This document shows, in pieces, positions 27,496-37,607 of a stretch of 64,000 nt of DNA; within the stretch, counting starts at the first letter, position 1, and every line of letters starts with the position of its first letter. Source of the DNA: JAPOUP01 sp026708635 (lineage in GTDB: Bacteria > Pseudomonadota > Alphaproteobacteria > Rhodobacterales > Rhodobacteraceae). Both the position numbers and the translations under genes were made by a program. Under the pieces are notes generated by a model. That model ran no database searches and was not told the origin of the DNA. It saw only the letters and a program-made list of their open reading frames with translations. The stretch is from the NCBI GenBank assembly GCA_965200115.1, contig OZ241336.1, forward strand, positions 1,736,001-1,800,000. The letters are read 5' to 3'.

Positions 27496-28065
27496 TCAGG
27501 CCCTTCCCGCCTGCGGGCTCAGCATGATCGGATCGATCCCGAGGGACGCCAGCGCCGCTACCCATTTACCTTCGTCATCGGTGGAAAACACGATATCGGG
27601 CAGGGCCTCGCACGTCAGCCAGCCGTTACGCTGTATCTCTTCCTCCAGTTGCCCGGATCCCCAGCCGGCATAACCCAACGCGAGAATGCGCCTTTCCGGA
27701 CCGCCACCCTCCGCCATGGCCTGAAGGATATCCAGAGTTGCGGTCATTCCAAAGCGGTCGTCAACGCGCAGCGTTGAATTCGGAATCATGTATTCGCCGG
27801 AATGCAGCACGAAACCACGGCCGTGCTCGACCGGGCCTCCGAAGTGAACCGGCATTCCGCCACTCTGGTCGCCGGGGGAGATGTCAAGCTGTTTAAGCAG
27901 GTCTTTCAGTCTCAGGTCGGAGGCGGGTTTGTTTATGATAAGGCCCATCGAGCCGTCCGCCGAATGGGCACACATGAAAATCACGCTCTTCTCGAAGCGT
28001 GGATCGCCCATTCCGGGCATGGCAATCAGCAGTTTGCCGGACAGGTCTACGAAATCGATGTTCAT
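27496..28065 (-). CDS. yqgE: YqgE/AlgH family protein
   Basis: 189 residues. Family blocks: LSGKLLIAMPGMGDPRFEKSV, MGLIINKP, VHFGGPVEHGRGFVLH and LALGYAGWGSGQLEEEI. YqgE/AlgH proteins are soluble, highly conserved in proteobacteria and of unclear function (first linked to alginate regulation). Start ATG 28065 (MNIDFVDLSG) matches the family; the frame extends to 28134. Divergent from the DsbD-N protein with about 100 bp between. Confidence 0.93.
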   Translation of the reverse strand: MNIDFVDLSGKLLIAMPGMGDPRFEKSVIFMCAHSADGSMGLIINKPASDLRLKDLLKQLDISPGDQSGGMPVHFGGPVEHGRGFVLHSGEYMIPNSTLRVDDRFGMTATLDILQAMAEGGGPERRILALGYAGWGSGQLEEEIQRNGWLTCEALPDIVFSTDDEGKWVAALASLGIDPIMLSPQAGRA

Positions 28066-28162
28066 GGATACAGCATAACGCAATGCCCGGGTCGATGCGC
28101 AAGTGCGACTGACTGACCGATAGCGCCCGTTCATTCGATTGTGATTTCCTCCCTGCCGCTGA

Positions 28163-28993
28163 ATGCCTAGATTGACCGCTATGCTAGGCCTTCTGAAATT
28201 CTCGGCACTCTCTCTGTGTCTATCGTATACGGTGGCATTCGCCGATTCGGACCACTTTTCGCTTGATGATGTGGTTCAATTCGATGTTCTGCCCGGATGG
28301 CGTACGGAAACCGGCACTCACGTAGCGGCTTTGCGGGTCCGTCTCGCACCGGGCTGGAAAACCTACTGGCGCGCGCCCGGAGAAACGAGCGTTCCCCCGC
28401 GGTTCGACTGGTCAGGCAGCCGCAATCTTGCATCGGTCGATCTTCACTGGCCCGTTCCCGAGGTTTTTTTCCTGAACGGGCTGCGTTCCGTGGGCTATAG
28501 TGACGAACTGGTGCTGCCCATCGAGCTGACTCCACATTCCCAAGGCAAGCGTGTGGCCCTTCGCTCGGAAGTCGCGCTTGGCGTTTGCAAGGATATCTGC
28601 ATGCCCGTCAATGCCCGGATTTCCGCTGATCTAAGCGGTCGGGGGAACCGGGATCCGCGCATTGACGCGGCGCTCGAATCAAGACCGCTAACCGCCGGGG
28701 AGGCGGGACTGAAGACAATAACCTGTGAAGTCGAACCCATTTCGGATGGCCTGCGCCTGACCGCCGATATCGACATGCCGGAAATCGGGTCGCACGAAGT
28801 CGTTGTGTTCGAGCTGCCTGACCGTTCCGTCTGGGTGGCGGACGCCAGTACGCTAAGGACGGGAAACAGACTCACGGCGGTGACCGAACTGGTGCCGCCG
28901 TCCGGAAAGCCTTTCCTTCTTGACAGGAGTTCGATTCGCGTGACCGTGCTCAGCGGCGAGCGCGCGGTAGACATCGACGGCTGTGCTGGGTAG
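28163..28993 (+). CDS. Stand-alone DsbD N-terminal-like periplasmic protein
   Basis: 276 residues. A signal peptide (LKFSALSLCLSYTVAFA) is followed by a DsbD-alpha/DsbC_N-like immunoglobulin-type domain: RLAPGWKTYWRAPGE, PPRFDWSGS, YSDELVLPIELTP and VALGVCKDICMPV with a CxxxC pair. In full DsbD this domain passes electrons to periplasmic partners; here the membrane and thioredoxin domains are absent, as in a group of alphaproteobacterial proteins. Export to the periplasm is expected. Start could also be ATG 28181. Confidence 0.85.
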   Translation: MPRLTAMLGLLKFSALSLCLSYTVAFADSDHFSLDDVVQFDVLPGWRTETGTHVAALRVRLAPGWKTYWRAPGETSVPPRFDWSGSRNLASVDLHWPVPEVFFLNGLRSVGYSDELVLPIELTPHSQGKRVALRSEVALGVCKDICMPVNARISADLSGRGNRDPRIDAALESRPLTAGEAGLKTITCEVEPISDGLRLTADIDMPEIGSHEVVVFELPDRSVWVADASTLRTGNRLTAVTELVPPSGKPFLLDRSSIRVTVLSGERAVDIDGCAG

Positions 28994-29093
28994 CGTTTCC
29001 CTCCGACGACTTTCAGCGAGATCAAAGCCAGAACGTCCCGGCGAATGTCCTCCTGCGGACGGCCGGGCCGACATCCGGGGTTCCCACCCGTTC

Positions 29094-32000
29094 TTATGTC
29101 TTTCGCGCGGGGCGGAAGATAGCCAGGAGTGTGGCGGAAAACACGTATGTCACGACAAGCAGCACGGTGGTTCCCGCGGCGAACAGCGCGAACGCGAATG
29201 AGAGCGCGGACGTACCCGCCATCTCAGCCCATGCCGTCGGTAGGCGCTCCAGCAGAAACGGAGGCAGCGCGCCGTTCAGGGTTGTCCAACCCAACGTTCC
29301 GGCGAACAGTCCCGCGACGGCTACCGCCGCAGCCGCCGTAGCAGCCGCTGCCGGCCATCCCCGCCGCCTGAGCCTCAACGCGCGCCGCAGGCCACTGAGC
29401 TGGTGGCCTATGTCCTGCTGCAGAGCCATCAGAGCGGGAATGACCAATAGAACAAGCAGCATGCCGAAGCCCAGTCCGTAAACCAGCGTGATCACGGTCG
29501 GTTTCAGGAACTGTGCCTGCTGCGACTGCTCGTAAAGAAGTGGCGAGAGGCCCAGCACGGTGGTGAGTGTTGTCAGAAGCACCGCCCTGAGTCGGTCGCA
29601 GACACCATCGACGATTGCCGGAAACAGCCCGCGCTCGCGGGCGTAACCATCGATTGTCGTCGCCAGCACGATGGAGTCATTGATGATGATTCCCGTCATC
29701 CCGATCAGCCCGACCACGGAGAACATGCTCAGCGGGACATCCCAGTGAAGATGACCCCAGAAAGCGCCCGTCAGGCCGAACGGAATGACGGCCATCACGA
29801 CCAACGGCCTGATCCAGCTCGAGAATATCCATGAAAGACAGAGGTATATGCCCAGAAGACACAGTAGGAATCCGACGCGTGCGTTGTCGAGGAACTCCTT
29901 TTCCTCCTCGACCAGTCCGGATAGCGCCGACGTGACCCCGAACCTCTCCTCGATCGCCGGAAGAAAGTCGGACCGCAGCGTCTGAATGATTTCGTTGGCG
30001 CGCGCCGGATCGTCTTCGGAAATGTCGCCGGTGATCGAAACGAGTCTAAGGCCGTTTTCCCGCCGCACCGTCGAGAAGCCCTCTCGCGTCTCGACGCTGA
30101 CGATGTCCGCGAGCGGTACGTATTCACCGGCCTGCGTCCGCATCCTGGTCCGTTCAAGGAAATCGGCCGTGAGCTCGTCCGCCGGGAGTTCCACCCAGAT
30201 CGACGCGCTACGCAGACCGACGGGATATGTCGCCGCTTCGACACCGTTCAGCCGGTTTCTCAGAATTTTGCCGAGTTCATCGGTGGTGAAGCCCAGTGCC
30301 TTGCCTTGCGGTGTAAGTTGGAGGACGAGCTCTTCCTTGTCGAATGAGAGCGAGTCCTCAAGCGCCGAGATCTCCGGATATTGCCCAAGCTGGGTTTTCA
30401 GGGCCTCCGCGGCGGCTTTCAGGGTGTCGTTGTCGGTACCGTAAAGCTGCACATCCAGGGCATCGCCTCCGGGGCCCACGCGCCATCCCCTAAAGCTGAT
30501 CGTCTCCACCAATGGGTGGCGGCGGACTTCGTCCTGAAGCTCGCCGACGAACTGAAGGGAGGAATATGGGCGTAGATCCGCATCGATCAGCTCGATGCCG
30601 ATGGCTCCGAGCTGGTAGGTTTCCTTGCTCTCGACGCCACTGAGACCCCGGCCGGTGTTGCCGCCAACCTCGGCGATGACATAGTCAAGCGGGGTCGTGC
30701 CGTGCCTCTCCTCCAAACGTCTGGCCACAGCGTCGGTCGCGCGCTGCATCTCGCGCATCATTTCCATCGTATCCTCGCGCGTTGCGCTGGGCGCCATGGC
30801 GAAGTTGCCGGAAACCGAACTCCGTTCAGGGGCGTTGAAAAACCGCCATTGCAGGTCGCCGGTAATGAAGGGCGCGATCTGGCTGGCAAGCACCAGCGCG
30901 GCGCCCGCGAGGACCGGGTAGCGCGCCACGACCACCTGGCGGATCAGCGGCCTGAAAACCGATTCGCGGAACCAACCGAACCCGATATTCACGACATGGC
31001 TGGGAAAGTCGTACCAATGTCGCTTCGTGGAGTGGGCCAGCGAGTGCGCCATGTGGTTAGGCAGAATCAGGAAACACTCCAGCAGCGACGCGGCGAGCAC
31101 CACGATCACCGTGAATGGAATATCGGCGATCAGATCCCCGAACCTGCCACCGATCGTCACCAGCCCGAAGAACGCGATGATGGTGGTCACCGTCGCCGAG
31201 AGGACAGGGGGAAACATGCGTCGGGCAGCGTTCTCGGCGGCTTGGACCGGGGCCTCTCCCAGCCTTCTGGCGCGAAAATCGGCATGTTCGCCCACTACGA
31301 TGGCGTCGTCCACGACAATTCCGAGCGTTATGATCAAGGCGAACAGCGAGATCATGTTGATGGTGAAGTCGAAGGCATACATCATCGCGAATGCCGCGGT
31401 CATCGCGACCGGAATGCCTGCCGCCACCCAGAATGCCGTACGGGCGTTGAGAAACAGGAATAGCAGCAGCACGACCAGACCGAGGCCGAGCAGTCCGTTT
31501 TCCAGCAGGATGTTGAGGCGGCCGGTGATTGCTTCCGCCCGCGTCCGGATCAGTTCAACGCTGACGGAGTCCGGGAGTGTCAGCCGAAACTCGTCCGCGA
31601 CCCGCTCGACGGTGCGCTGGATGTCAATGGCGTCACCCTTGTCGCTACGGTCGACCCTTATGGAGACCGCCGCGTTCTCTCCCACGAAATACGCCCGCTC
31701 ACGGTTGACTTCTCCCACGGTCACCGTACCGACGTCGCCGACTGTGAGCTTGGATCCGTCCGGATTCGACCGCAGGACAATTCCGGTGATTGCGTCGGCG
31801 TCGGTTTTCGCCACCCCGGTGCGGATCCTGGTGTTGGCGCCATCGACGTCTCCAGCCGGATCCGCCGCCGCCTCTCCCGCGATCGCATCGGCGATCTCGC
31901 GCATCGAGAGGTCATTCTGGATAAGCGCCAGCGACGGCGTTTCGACGACTGTCCTGGGGTCTGCGATGCCACGAATGCTGGTTCGGGTGACACCCGCCGC

Positions 32001-32510
32001 GAACAGGCGCGCGAGGAGTTCGTCAGCGAATCTACCAAGCTGGTCGACCCCGACGGGTCCGGTGATCACGACGTCGGTAACCCGGTCACGCCAGGCGCCG
32101 CGGCGCACCTCCGGTTCCTCCGCCTCTTCCGGCAGGTCGCCTACCGAGTCCACGGCCGTCTGAACATCGTCGAGGGCGCGTGACATATCCCAGCCGGGCT
32201 CGAAATCAAGCGAGATGTTCGCCGAACCCTCACGGCTGGTCGCCTCGGAGCCTTCCACGCCCTCAAGCGACAGCAGCGCCGGCTCCAGGATCTGGACGAT
32301 AGCGCGGTCGACGTCCGCGGCGCCGGCGCCCTGCCATGTGACGCCGACCCGAATGTTGTCGATGATGACATCCGGAAAGAACTGCGCGCGCATCTTCGGG
32401 AAAGCCGCGACCCCCGCGGCTATGAGAATCACCAGGAGCAGGTTGGCGGCCGTGCGGTGGCGTACGAAGTAGCTCAGTACGCCTCCGGCGCGCGGGAACC
32501 GCTCATCCAT
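29094..32510 (-). CDS. RND-family efflux transporter permease (AcrB-like)
   Basis: 1138 residues, twelve membrane helices in two repeats with two large periplasmic loops. TM1 is RTAANLLLVILIAAG, and the TM4 proton-relay region reads LGIVVDDAIVVGEHADFRAR with the paired aspartates. Late helices carry IGMTGIIINDSIVLATTI and LTTLTTVLGLSPLL. This is the inner-membrane pump of a tripartite drug or solute exporter driven by protons. It ends with a hydrophobic C-terminal extension of two extra helices. The adaptor gene lies 200 bp upstream on the same strand; no outer-membrane channel gene is in the window. Confidence 0.95.
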   Translation of the reverse strand: MDERFPRAGGVLSYFVRHRTAANLLLVILIAAGVAAFPKMRAQFFPDVIIDNIRVGVTWQGAGAADVDRAIVQILEPALLSLEGVEGSEATSREGSANISLDFEPGWDMSRALDDVQTAVDSVGDLPEEAEEPEVRRGAWRDRVTDVVITGPVGVDQLGRFADELLARLFAAGVTRTSIRGIADPRTVVETPSLALIQNDLSMREIADAIAGEAAADPAGDVDGANTRIRTGVAKTDADAITGIVLRSNPDGSKLTVGDVGTVTVGEVNRERAYFVGENAAVSIRVDRSDKGDAIDIQRTVERVADEFRLTLPDSVSVELIRTRAEAITGRLNILLENGLLGLGLVVLLLFLFLNARTAFWVAAGIPVAMTAAFAMMYAFDFTINMISLFALIITLGIVVDDAIVVGEHADFRARRLGEAPVQAAENAARRMFPPVLSATVTTIIAFFGLVTIGGRFGDLIADIPFTVIVVLAASLLECFLILPNHMAHSLAHSTKRHWYDFPSHVVNIGFGWFRESVFRPLIRQVVVARYPVLAGAALVLASQIAPFITGDLQWRFFNAPERSSVSGNFAMAPSATREDTMEMMREMQRATDAVARRLEERHGTTPLDYVIAEVGGNTGRGLSGVESKETYQLGAIGIELIDADLRPYSSLQFVGELQDEVRRHPLVETISFRGWRVGPGGDALDVQLYGTDNDTLKAAAEALKTQLGQYPEISALEDSLSFDKEELVLQLTPQGKALGFTTDELGKILRNRLNGVEAATYPVGLRSASIWVELPADELTADFLERTRMRTQAGEYVPLADIVSVETREGFSTVRRENGLRLVSITGDISEDDPARANEIIQTLRSDFLPAIEERFGVTSALSGLVEEEKEFLDNARVGFLLCLLGIYLCLSWIFSSWIRPLVVMAVIPFGLTGAFWGHLHWDVPLSMFSVVGLIGMTGIIINDSIVLATTIDGYARERGLFPAIVDGVCDRLRAVLLTTLTTVLGLSPLLYEQSQQAQFLKPTVITLVYGLGFGMLLVLLVIPALMALQQDIGHQLSGLRRALRLRRRGWPAAAATAAAAVAVAGLFAGTLGWTTLNGALPPFLLERLPTAWAEMAGTSALSFAFALFAAGTTVLLVVTYVFSATLLAIFRPARKT

Positions 32511-32718
32511 GACGGCACTTCCGGGGTCGGGATTCCGGAGCGGCGTTACCGGGGGTGGCGTTCCTTGAAACGGTTAAAGCCCTCTCCGCGTGTCTGTCGA
32601 GACCTCGGCAAGGGTTTCCGCGGGCGGGCGCGGAATTGGAAATACCGGCGGTTCGGGGATGCATGGTATCGGATAACGGTTGGCGGGGAACCCGGTCTCG
32701 GCGCATGATCTGGTGACC

Positions 32719-34170
32719 TCACATCCTCGATTCGATTCGGGCGACCATGTCGGCCGGAACCCGTTTCTGGCTCAGCCGATCCAGAATCCTCGCTTTCGCC
32801 TCGGCTGGCATGCGCCGGTTGCCCTCGATGAACGCCACGAGTCTCGCGCGCCGTTCATCGGTCAGTTCGACCATCTCGGTCTCATCGGGTACCCGGGCGT
32901 TTTCGGGCCGGACCGGACGTATCCTGATTCCGGCGCCCAGAAGCGGCGATCGCTCCGAGACGATCTCACGCCCGTCCAGATCACGCGCGCGCACCATCAC
33001 TTTATCGCCCTGGCGACGAAGCAGACTCACCTCCGCCACCTGGAGTCTGTCATCCTCGCCGACGACCAGAACCGAGTTCGCCGAATCGATCGCCGTCGCT
33101 GGCAGTATCGCGACGGACTCCAGCTCCGGCTCCCTGATCCTGACCGTCACGAAATCGCCCGGGCGGAAGCCGGTGGCCCGTTCAAGCTGCGCGAACAGAA
33201 GGCGTCCCGTCTGTCCCTGCTCTACGTTCGCGCTTTCGCGACTGATCCTGCCATTTGTCGTCAGGTCATAGCCCAGCACGTCGAGCGTCACGTCGACCTG
33301 GGCCGGGATGAGTGCGCCCGACCCGCCGAGCAGCCGCAGATATTCGGTGATCGAGACCCTGAACGCCACTTCCAGCGCTTCGGGATCAACCAGTCTGGCC
33401 ACGCGTTCATTTGTCTGTACCAGCCCTCCCTGAACGACGTTCACCGCGCTCAGCGTGCCGGAGAAGCCGGCATGAAGCTCGGTTTCGGCCAGGCGTCTCT
33501 CCGCCTCGCTTAGGGCGATACGGTAGCGGGAGAGCGAGGTTTTCGCCTGTTCCACCCTCGCTTCGGCCTGGGCGAGAGCCTGGCGTCGCGACAGAACGGT
33601 CTGCTTCGCCGCCGTTTCGGCAAGAGCCGCCGTTTCCGCCGCCGCCTCGGTTCCCACGCCGCGTTCCATCAGGCTCTTCTGCCGTTCCAGTGCCTGCTCC
33701 CGCAGGGCAAGCTGGTCGCGCGCGGCTTCCACATTCTCCCGGGAGATCCCAAGGCCAGCGGCCGCCTCGCGCAGTTCAGCCTCGGCTTCGGCCAGATCCG
33801 CCATTGCGACGTCAAGCGCCGCCTGGGCGTCGGAGGGATCCACGCGAAGGAGGAGTTCGCCCGCCCGAACCCTTCCGCCTTCCTCGAAGCTTTCCGCGAG
33901 CTCGACCACCGTGCCCGCGCTTCTGACCCGCAGTTCAAGCGTTCTACGGCTGCGGACTTCGCCGAATACGGTCATGATCGGCGTTGCGGTGCCTGATTCA
34001 TAAGTTATGACGTTAGCGGAAAAGACACGCTCCCTCGCCGGTCGCGGACGGTTTTCCTCCGCCCAGCGGGTCTGCAGCGCGTCACGTATCGACTGGCCGG
34101 CATAGGCCAGCAGACCGAACGCGAGCGAAAGAAGGAAGAGGCCGACGAGTGAACGACGCAGGAATCGCAT
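32719..34170 (-). CDS. RND efflux periplasmic adaptor (HlyD/AcrA-like)
   Basis: About 483 residues. A single N-terminal membrane anchor (RRSLVGLFLLSLAFGLLAYAG) is followed by split lipoyl halves (RSAGTVVELAESFEEG and ELHAGFSGTLSAVNV) enclosing a long alpha-helical hairpin rich in Ala/Glu/Gln, then beta-barrel (LRLLGGSGALIPAQVDVTL). It bridges the RND pump to an outer-membrane channel. ATG 34170 is preferred over GTG 34185. The C-terminal 60 residues form a charged tail (ELTDERRARLVAFIEG) not usual for the family. Confidence 0.92.
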   Translation of the reverse strand: MRFLRRSLVGLFLLSLAFGLLAYAGQSIRDALQTRWAEENRPRPARERVFSANVITYESGTATPIMTVFGEVRSRRTLELRVRSAGTVVELAESFEEGGRVRAGELLLRVDPSDAQAALDVAMADLAEAEAELREAAAGLGISRENVEAARDQLALREQALERQKSLMERGVGTEAAAETAALAETAAKQTVLSRRQALAQAEARVEQAKTSLSRYRIALSEAERRLAETELHAGFSGTLSAVNVVQGGLVQTNERVARLVDPEALEVAFRVSITEYLRLLGGSGALIPAQVDVTLDVLGYDLTTNGRISRESANVEQGQTGRLLFAQLERATGFRPGDFVTVRIREPELESVAILPATAIDSANSVLVVGEDDRLQVAEVSLLRRQGDKVMVRARDLDGREIVSERSPLLGAGIRIRPVRPENARVPDETEMVELTDERRARLVAFIEGNRRMPAEAKARILDRLSQKRVPADMVARIESRM

Positions 34171-34270
34171 ACGTGAAACTTTCACGGCTTTCTCAACAGG
34201 GATTTAGCATTAACTCACGTTGACCGGATGTAAAGGGAAGCACGGTCCCATCTGTAAACGGGCGGGAACG

Positions 34271-34813
34271 CTATTTCCGTCGCCTATGTTCCTCCAGTCT
34301 TGGAATGATCTCGACAAAGTTACAGGGCCGGTGACGGTAATCGAACTGCGGTGCCAGAATTTCGTCCCAGGCGTCCCGGCAGGCGCCGGGAGAACCCGGT
34401 AGCGCGAAGAGGTAGGTTCCCTGGGCGACACCTCCGGTAGCCCGTGACTGCACCGCCGATGTGCCGATCTTCCGCATGGATACGATCGCGAACACCGTGC
34501 CGAACGCGTCGATCTCCTTTTCGTAGATTTCCCGGTGCGCCTCGACCGTCACGTCGCGGCCGGTCAGACCGGTGCCGCCCGTCGATATCACCGCGTCAAT
34601 TCGGGCGTCAGCGCACCATTCGCGAAGCTGCCGCGAGATAAGTTCCCGGCTGTCCGGCAGGATTCTACGGTCGACTAACGTGTGGCCGGCGTCCTGGATC
34701 CGGCTCACCAGCGCCGCGCCTGATCTGTCTTCGCCAAGGCTCCGCGTGTCCGAAACGGTGAGGACCGCGATGCGGACCGGTATGAATTCCCTGGATTCGT
34801 CGATTTCGCCCAT
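34271..34813 (-). CDS. moaB: Molybdenum cofactor biosynthesis protein MoaB
   Basis: About 180 residues. IAVLTVSDTRSLGEDRSG at the N-terminus, VISTGGTGLTGRDVT, the acid-rich loop EKEIDAFGTVF and FALPGSPGACRDAW are the MoaB/MogA adenylyltransferase signatures. The enzyme adenylylates molybdopterin before molybdate insertion. Start ATG 34813 (a GTG lies two codons earlier). Read toward the RND pair on the same strand. Confidence 0.93.
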   Translation of the reverse strand: MGEIDESREFIPVRIAVLTVSDTRSLGEDRSGAALVSRIQDAGHTLVDRRILPDSRELISRQLREWCADARIDAVISTGGTGLTGRDVTVEAHREIYEKEIDAFGTVFAIVSMRKIGTSAVQSRATGGVAQGTYLFALPGSPGACRDAWDEILAPQFDYRHRPCNFVEIIPRLEEHRRRK

Positions 34814-35188
34814 ATCCACCGGTTCACTGGCTCCTGCCGCCGCGATGACCTAACGCCTCGCGCCTCTTTGGTCAATGTGGCGCGCGGGAGGAGCGGTTAC
34901 CCAGTTTGGGATTTGGGGTTCAATCGGGATCCGCGCGGGAAAAAGTGGGGACGTGACCGCCCGCATGTCTCCACTCCTCACAGGTGCTTATCGCCATCGT
35001 CACCGATACAGACCATGCCGTCGCCCGGGGGCGTCCGTCCAAAGGGATCCATACTCGTAGTGGGCGTGGCTTTGCTCGGGCAGTTGGAAATTTATTGCCA
35101 ACGCGGGGTAAGCGGTTCGACACGATCATCAGCGTTTGGGAGGGAATGGTGTGGGCACGCCCCAACAAATTGCCCGTGACGCCGCGTT
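34814..35188. other. Gap between moaB and an IS relic
   Basis: No supported gene. Frames at 34984-35208 (+) and 34920-35264 (-) are unrecognised. The region probably came in or was rearranged with the neighbouring transposase relic. Confidence 0.35.
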
Positions 35189-35413
35189 TCAGGCCTCTTG
35201 CGCCGTGATTTTCAAAACAAACCGGCGTCTGAACGGGATGTCCGGAACTTTCGATTCCCGGCACTCGTTTAAGTAGTGTCCGAAATCTCCGCGCTCGAAC
35301 GCTCTGTCCGCTACGATCGCTCTTGCCGACGTAATAGCGTAGGACACGTTCTCAATGCCGGAAACGTCAGCGACCCATGGCAACCCGTCGTCCGCAGCCG
35401 ATTGCCATCGCAA
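35189..35413 (-). pseudogene. Possible IS5-like (DDE) transposase fragment
   Basis: A 74-residue frame containing ARAIVADRAFERGDFGHYL followed by KVPDIPFRRR. This resembles the IS5-family segment around the second catalytic aspartate (VADxAYDSDxL...) and the downstream IPxRxxR element. No flanking catalytic motifs, terminal repeats or full frame are seen, so it would be a decayed remnant. The match is short and made by eye; a chance resemblance is possible. Confidence 0.35.
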
Positions 35414-35667
35414 ACCGACGTAATCGGAATTCGCAACTCTACATCGTGGATCACAACCGTTCGCCGCAAGCCGACAGCATCCTGTCTTTTGGCCGGAATG
35501 GCGCGGGGATCAGCCGCCGGTCCGGGCATCTGGCGGAAGTTGTAATGATTCCGGATGCCTCCGCCGACGACCTGAATCCCGCTCTTGAATTCGGCCCCCT
35601 GACGCCATGCCCGGTTTCGAACGGGGAATCCGGTTGGCCGATAACGAGCGCGGAGAGTGAAGACGGA

Positions 35668-36486
35668 TCAGGATGCCTCCAGCCTTGACCGCAGCGTCAG
35701 GAGGTCGGCCCACGCTTCCCGTTTTGCCCTAGGATTGCGTAGCAGGTATGCTGGATGGAACATGGGAAGCGCCGGATGGCCAAGCACATCGGTCCAGTTT
35801 CCGCGCAGCCTGGTGATGCCGCGGCGGCCCAGCAATGCCTGGCATGAGATGTTTCCCATCAAAATCAGGATTTCCGGTTCGGCCAGTTCTATGTGACGGT
35901 GAACGAAGGGCAGCATCATGCCCATCTCTTCGGGTTTCGGGTCACGGTTCCGGGGAGGTCGCCATGGCAGTATGTTGGTGATGTAAAGGGCCCGGTCGCG
36001 ATCCGTTTCTTCACGGTGCATTCCGATCGCCTCGAACATGAGATCCAGCAGCTGTCCCGCGCGCCCGACGAAAGGCTTGCCATGGAAATCCTCGTCGCGT
36101 CCGGGCGCCTCACCGATCACCATCACTCGCGCCTCGGGGTTCCCGTCGGCGAAAACGGTTTTGCGCGCGCCACGCCTCAGTTCGCAGTACGGGAAGGCCG
36201 CGACCGCTTCCCTCAGACTGTCCAGCGAATCGATTTCCGCCGCGATTCCATGTGCTTCCCGCGCCGGATCCACCTTCGGGCCCGCGTTCGGTGCGGTATC
36301 CGATGTCCCGGGCCCGGCTCCCCGGGACGTGTTTCCGGAGCCCGGAGAGATCTCTCTGAAAGCCGGAGAGGTCGCGGGCAGGTCATACCGGTTTACCGAC
36401 GCCTCGCCGATGACCTCGTCGACGCCAAGCTCGAACTGCCACTCCAGAAGGTTCATCGCCTGATGGTATGTCAGTTCGGGTTCCAT
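35668..36486 (-). CDS. Uracil-DNA glycosylase (family 4-like)
   Basis: 272 residues. Motifs: VIGEAPGRDEDFHGKPFVGRAGQLL (activation loop and binding), ITNILPWRPPRNRDPKP and MFHPAYLLRNPRAKRE (HxxxxLR type motif). The four-cysteine cluster pattern of family 4 is only partly present: C in FPYCELR and in NISCQALLG are seen, others are missing, so the iron-sulfur cluster may be lost. It removes uracil from DNA. The N-terminal 95 residues form a variable Gly/Pro-rich extension. Confidence 0.9.
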   Translation of the reverse strand: MEPELTYHQAMNLLEWQFELGVDEVIGEASVNRYDLPATSPAFREISPGSGNTSRGAGPGTSDTAPNAGPKVDPAREAHGIAAEIDSLDSLREAVAAFPYCELRRGARKTVFADGNPEARVMVIGEAPGRDEDFHGKPFVGRAGQLLDLMFEAIGMHREETDRDRALYITNILPWRPPRNRDPKPEEMGMMLPFVHRHIELAEPEILILMGNISCQALLGRRGITRLRGNWTDVLGHPALPMFHPAYLLRNPRAKREAWADLLTLRSRLEAS

Positions 36487-36740
36487 CGTGTCACGCTAGT
36501 CCAAAATGAAAGGCAGTTGAACTGGATTTGTTCAATCATCGATCGGTGCCCATTGAGGGAGTGCCTATCGTGACAGAATTCCGAACCGCACTGATCCAGT
36601 ACTTTTCCTGAAACACTCGATGTGCCTGAGGTAAAGCACCTTAAGGCCGCCCGAACGCGGATTTCTTCGCGGCAACGTCAGTTCGGTCTGAATGGGCATC
36701 GCTGTCTGCCCGTGCCCGCGGTTCAGGCGGCCCGGGTGTC
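36487..36740. other. Gap between the glycosylase gene and the RT relic
   Basis: No gene recognised. It may hold more of the decayed group II intron but I see no RT motif upstream of about 36765. Confidence 0.35.
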
Positions 36741-37150
36741 GTGCGGACGCGCCTCCTCGAGGTGGTCCAGATGGACGTCATCACGCCACCGCCATCCAAC
36801 ATCTTCCCGCACCACGCGCTGAACAGGTGGATGGAGGAGAGCGAGCGGCCACGCCCGGGAGCCCGCCGGCTCATACGCTACGCGGATGACTTCGTCATCG
36901 CCTGCGGGAACCGCCGGGACCGCGAGCGGGCACCCGACAGTCTGGGGAAGCGGTTCGGACGCATGGGCTGACTCTCCATCCGACCAAGACGAGGGTAGTG
37001 GACCTCAGGCCCGCGGGCGGCGCGCCGCCCGCGATAACCGGCCCGACTTTCCCGGCCTCACCCATCTCCGGGGCGGGTCACGGAAAGGGCACCGGGCCAT
37101 AAAGGCGATCCGGCAGCGGTGCGAAACGCACCGGCACGAACCTCCCCGGG
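36741..37150 (+). pseudogene. Decayed group II intron reverse transcriptase
   Basis: Three pieces in different frames line up with the bacterial RT palm and thumb. They are DVITPPPSNIFPHHALNRW (cf. GTPQGGVISPLLANIYLH), then LIRYADDFVIAC with the intact YADD catalytic box and GKRFGRMG. After a +1 shift at about 36969 comes LTLHPTKTRVVDLRP, and after another shift PDFPGLTHLRGGSRKGHRAIK (cf. FLGFTH...RKG). Frameshifts, loss of the QG motif and absence of the N-terminal half show it is dead. No intron domain V/VI was identified. Confidence 0.75.
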
Positions 37151-37607
37151 TCCAGCGGGCGGCGTCCCGGCGTGATCCGGGTTCACCCCAACCACTGTGG
37201 TCTGGAAGGCAACGGCAGGCAACCGCCCCGGTTCGGGGGCGCTGCCGTCAGAAGCTGGCGGCGCGGCCGGGAAGGGCGCATACCCCGGGTCCCGCCCAAA
37301 ACCATCCTCCCGCGCTTCCCGCCACCGGGTGCCAGGGTCCCTCGGTCGAACCACGCCACCTGAGCGGACCCGACATGCGAGGAAACGGCTGCGCCAATCG
37401 CGCACGCCCGAGTCCGTGGGGGACGGGGCGGCAACGCCCCCGTCTACCCGGCCCCCGAGGTCGATAGCGCCTTGCCTGACATTTCTCTTTCGCGTTATGG
37501 TGCCGAAGTCCCGGCTGGTCGCCAGAATGCCCGTAATGCCAGGGACGGGACGGTTTGTCACCATTCACGATACCAATTGAGGATACCTCGTCAACAGGAG
37601 GACGAAA
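37151..37607. other. Gap between RT relic and sugar ABC operon
   Basis: GC-rich, probably further intron or insertion debris to about 37480. The last 120 bp should hold the operon promoter. A perfect AGGAGG at 37596-37601 sits 6 nt before the first ATG of the operon. Confidence 0.4.

Noticed and set aside
30702..32163. Two long plus-strand frames over the RND pump gene (253 and 378 residues)
   Set aside because: Ser/Arg/Thr-rich shadows without domains; the minus strand has full AcrB features.
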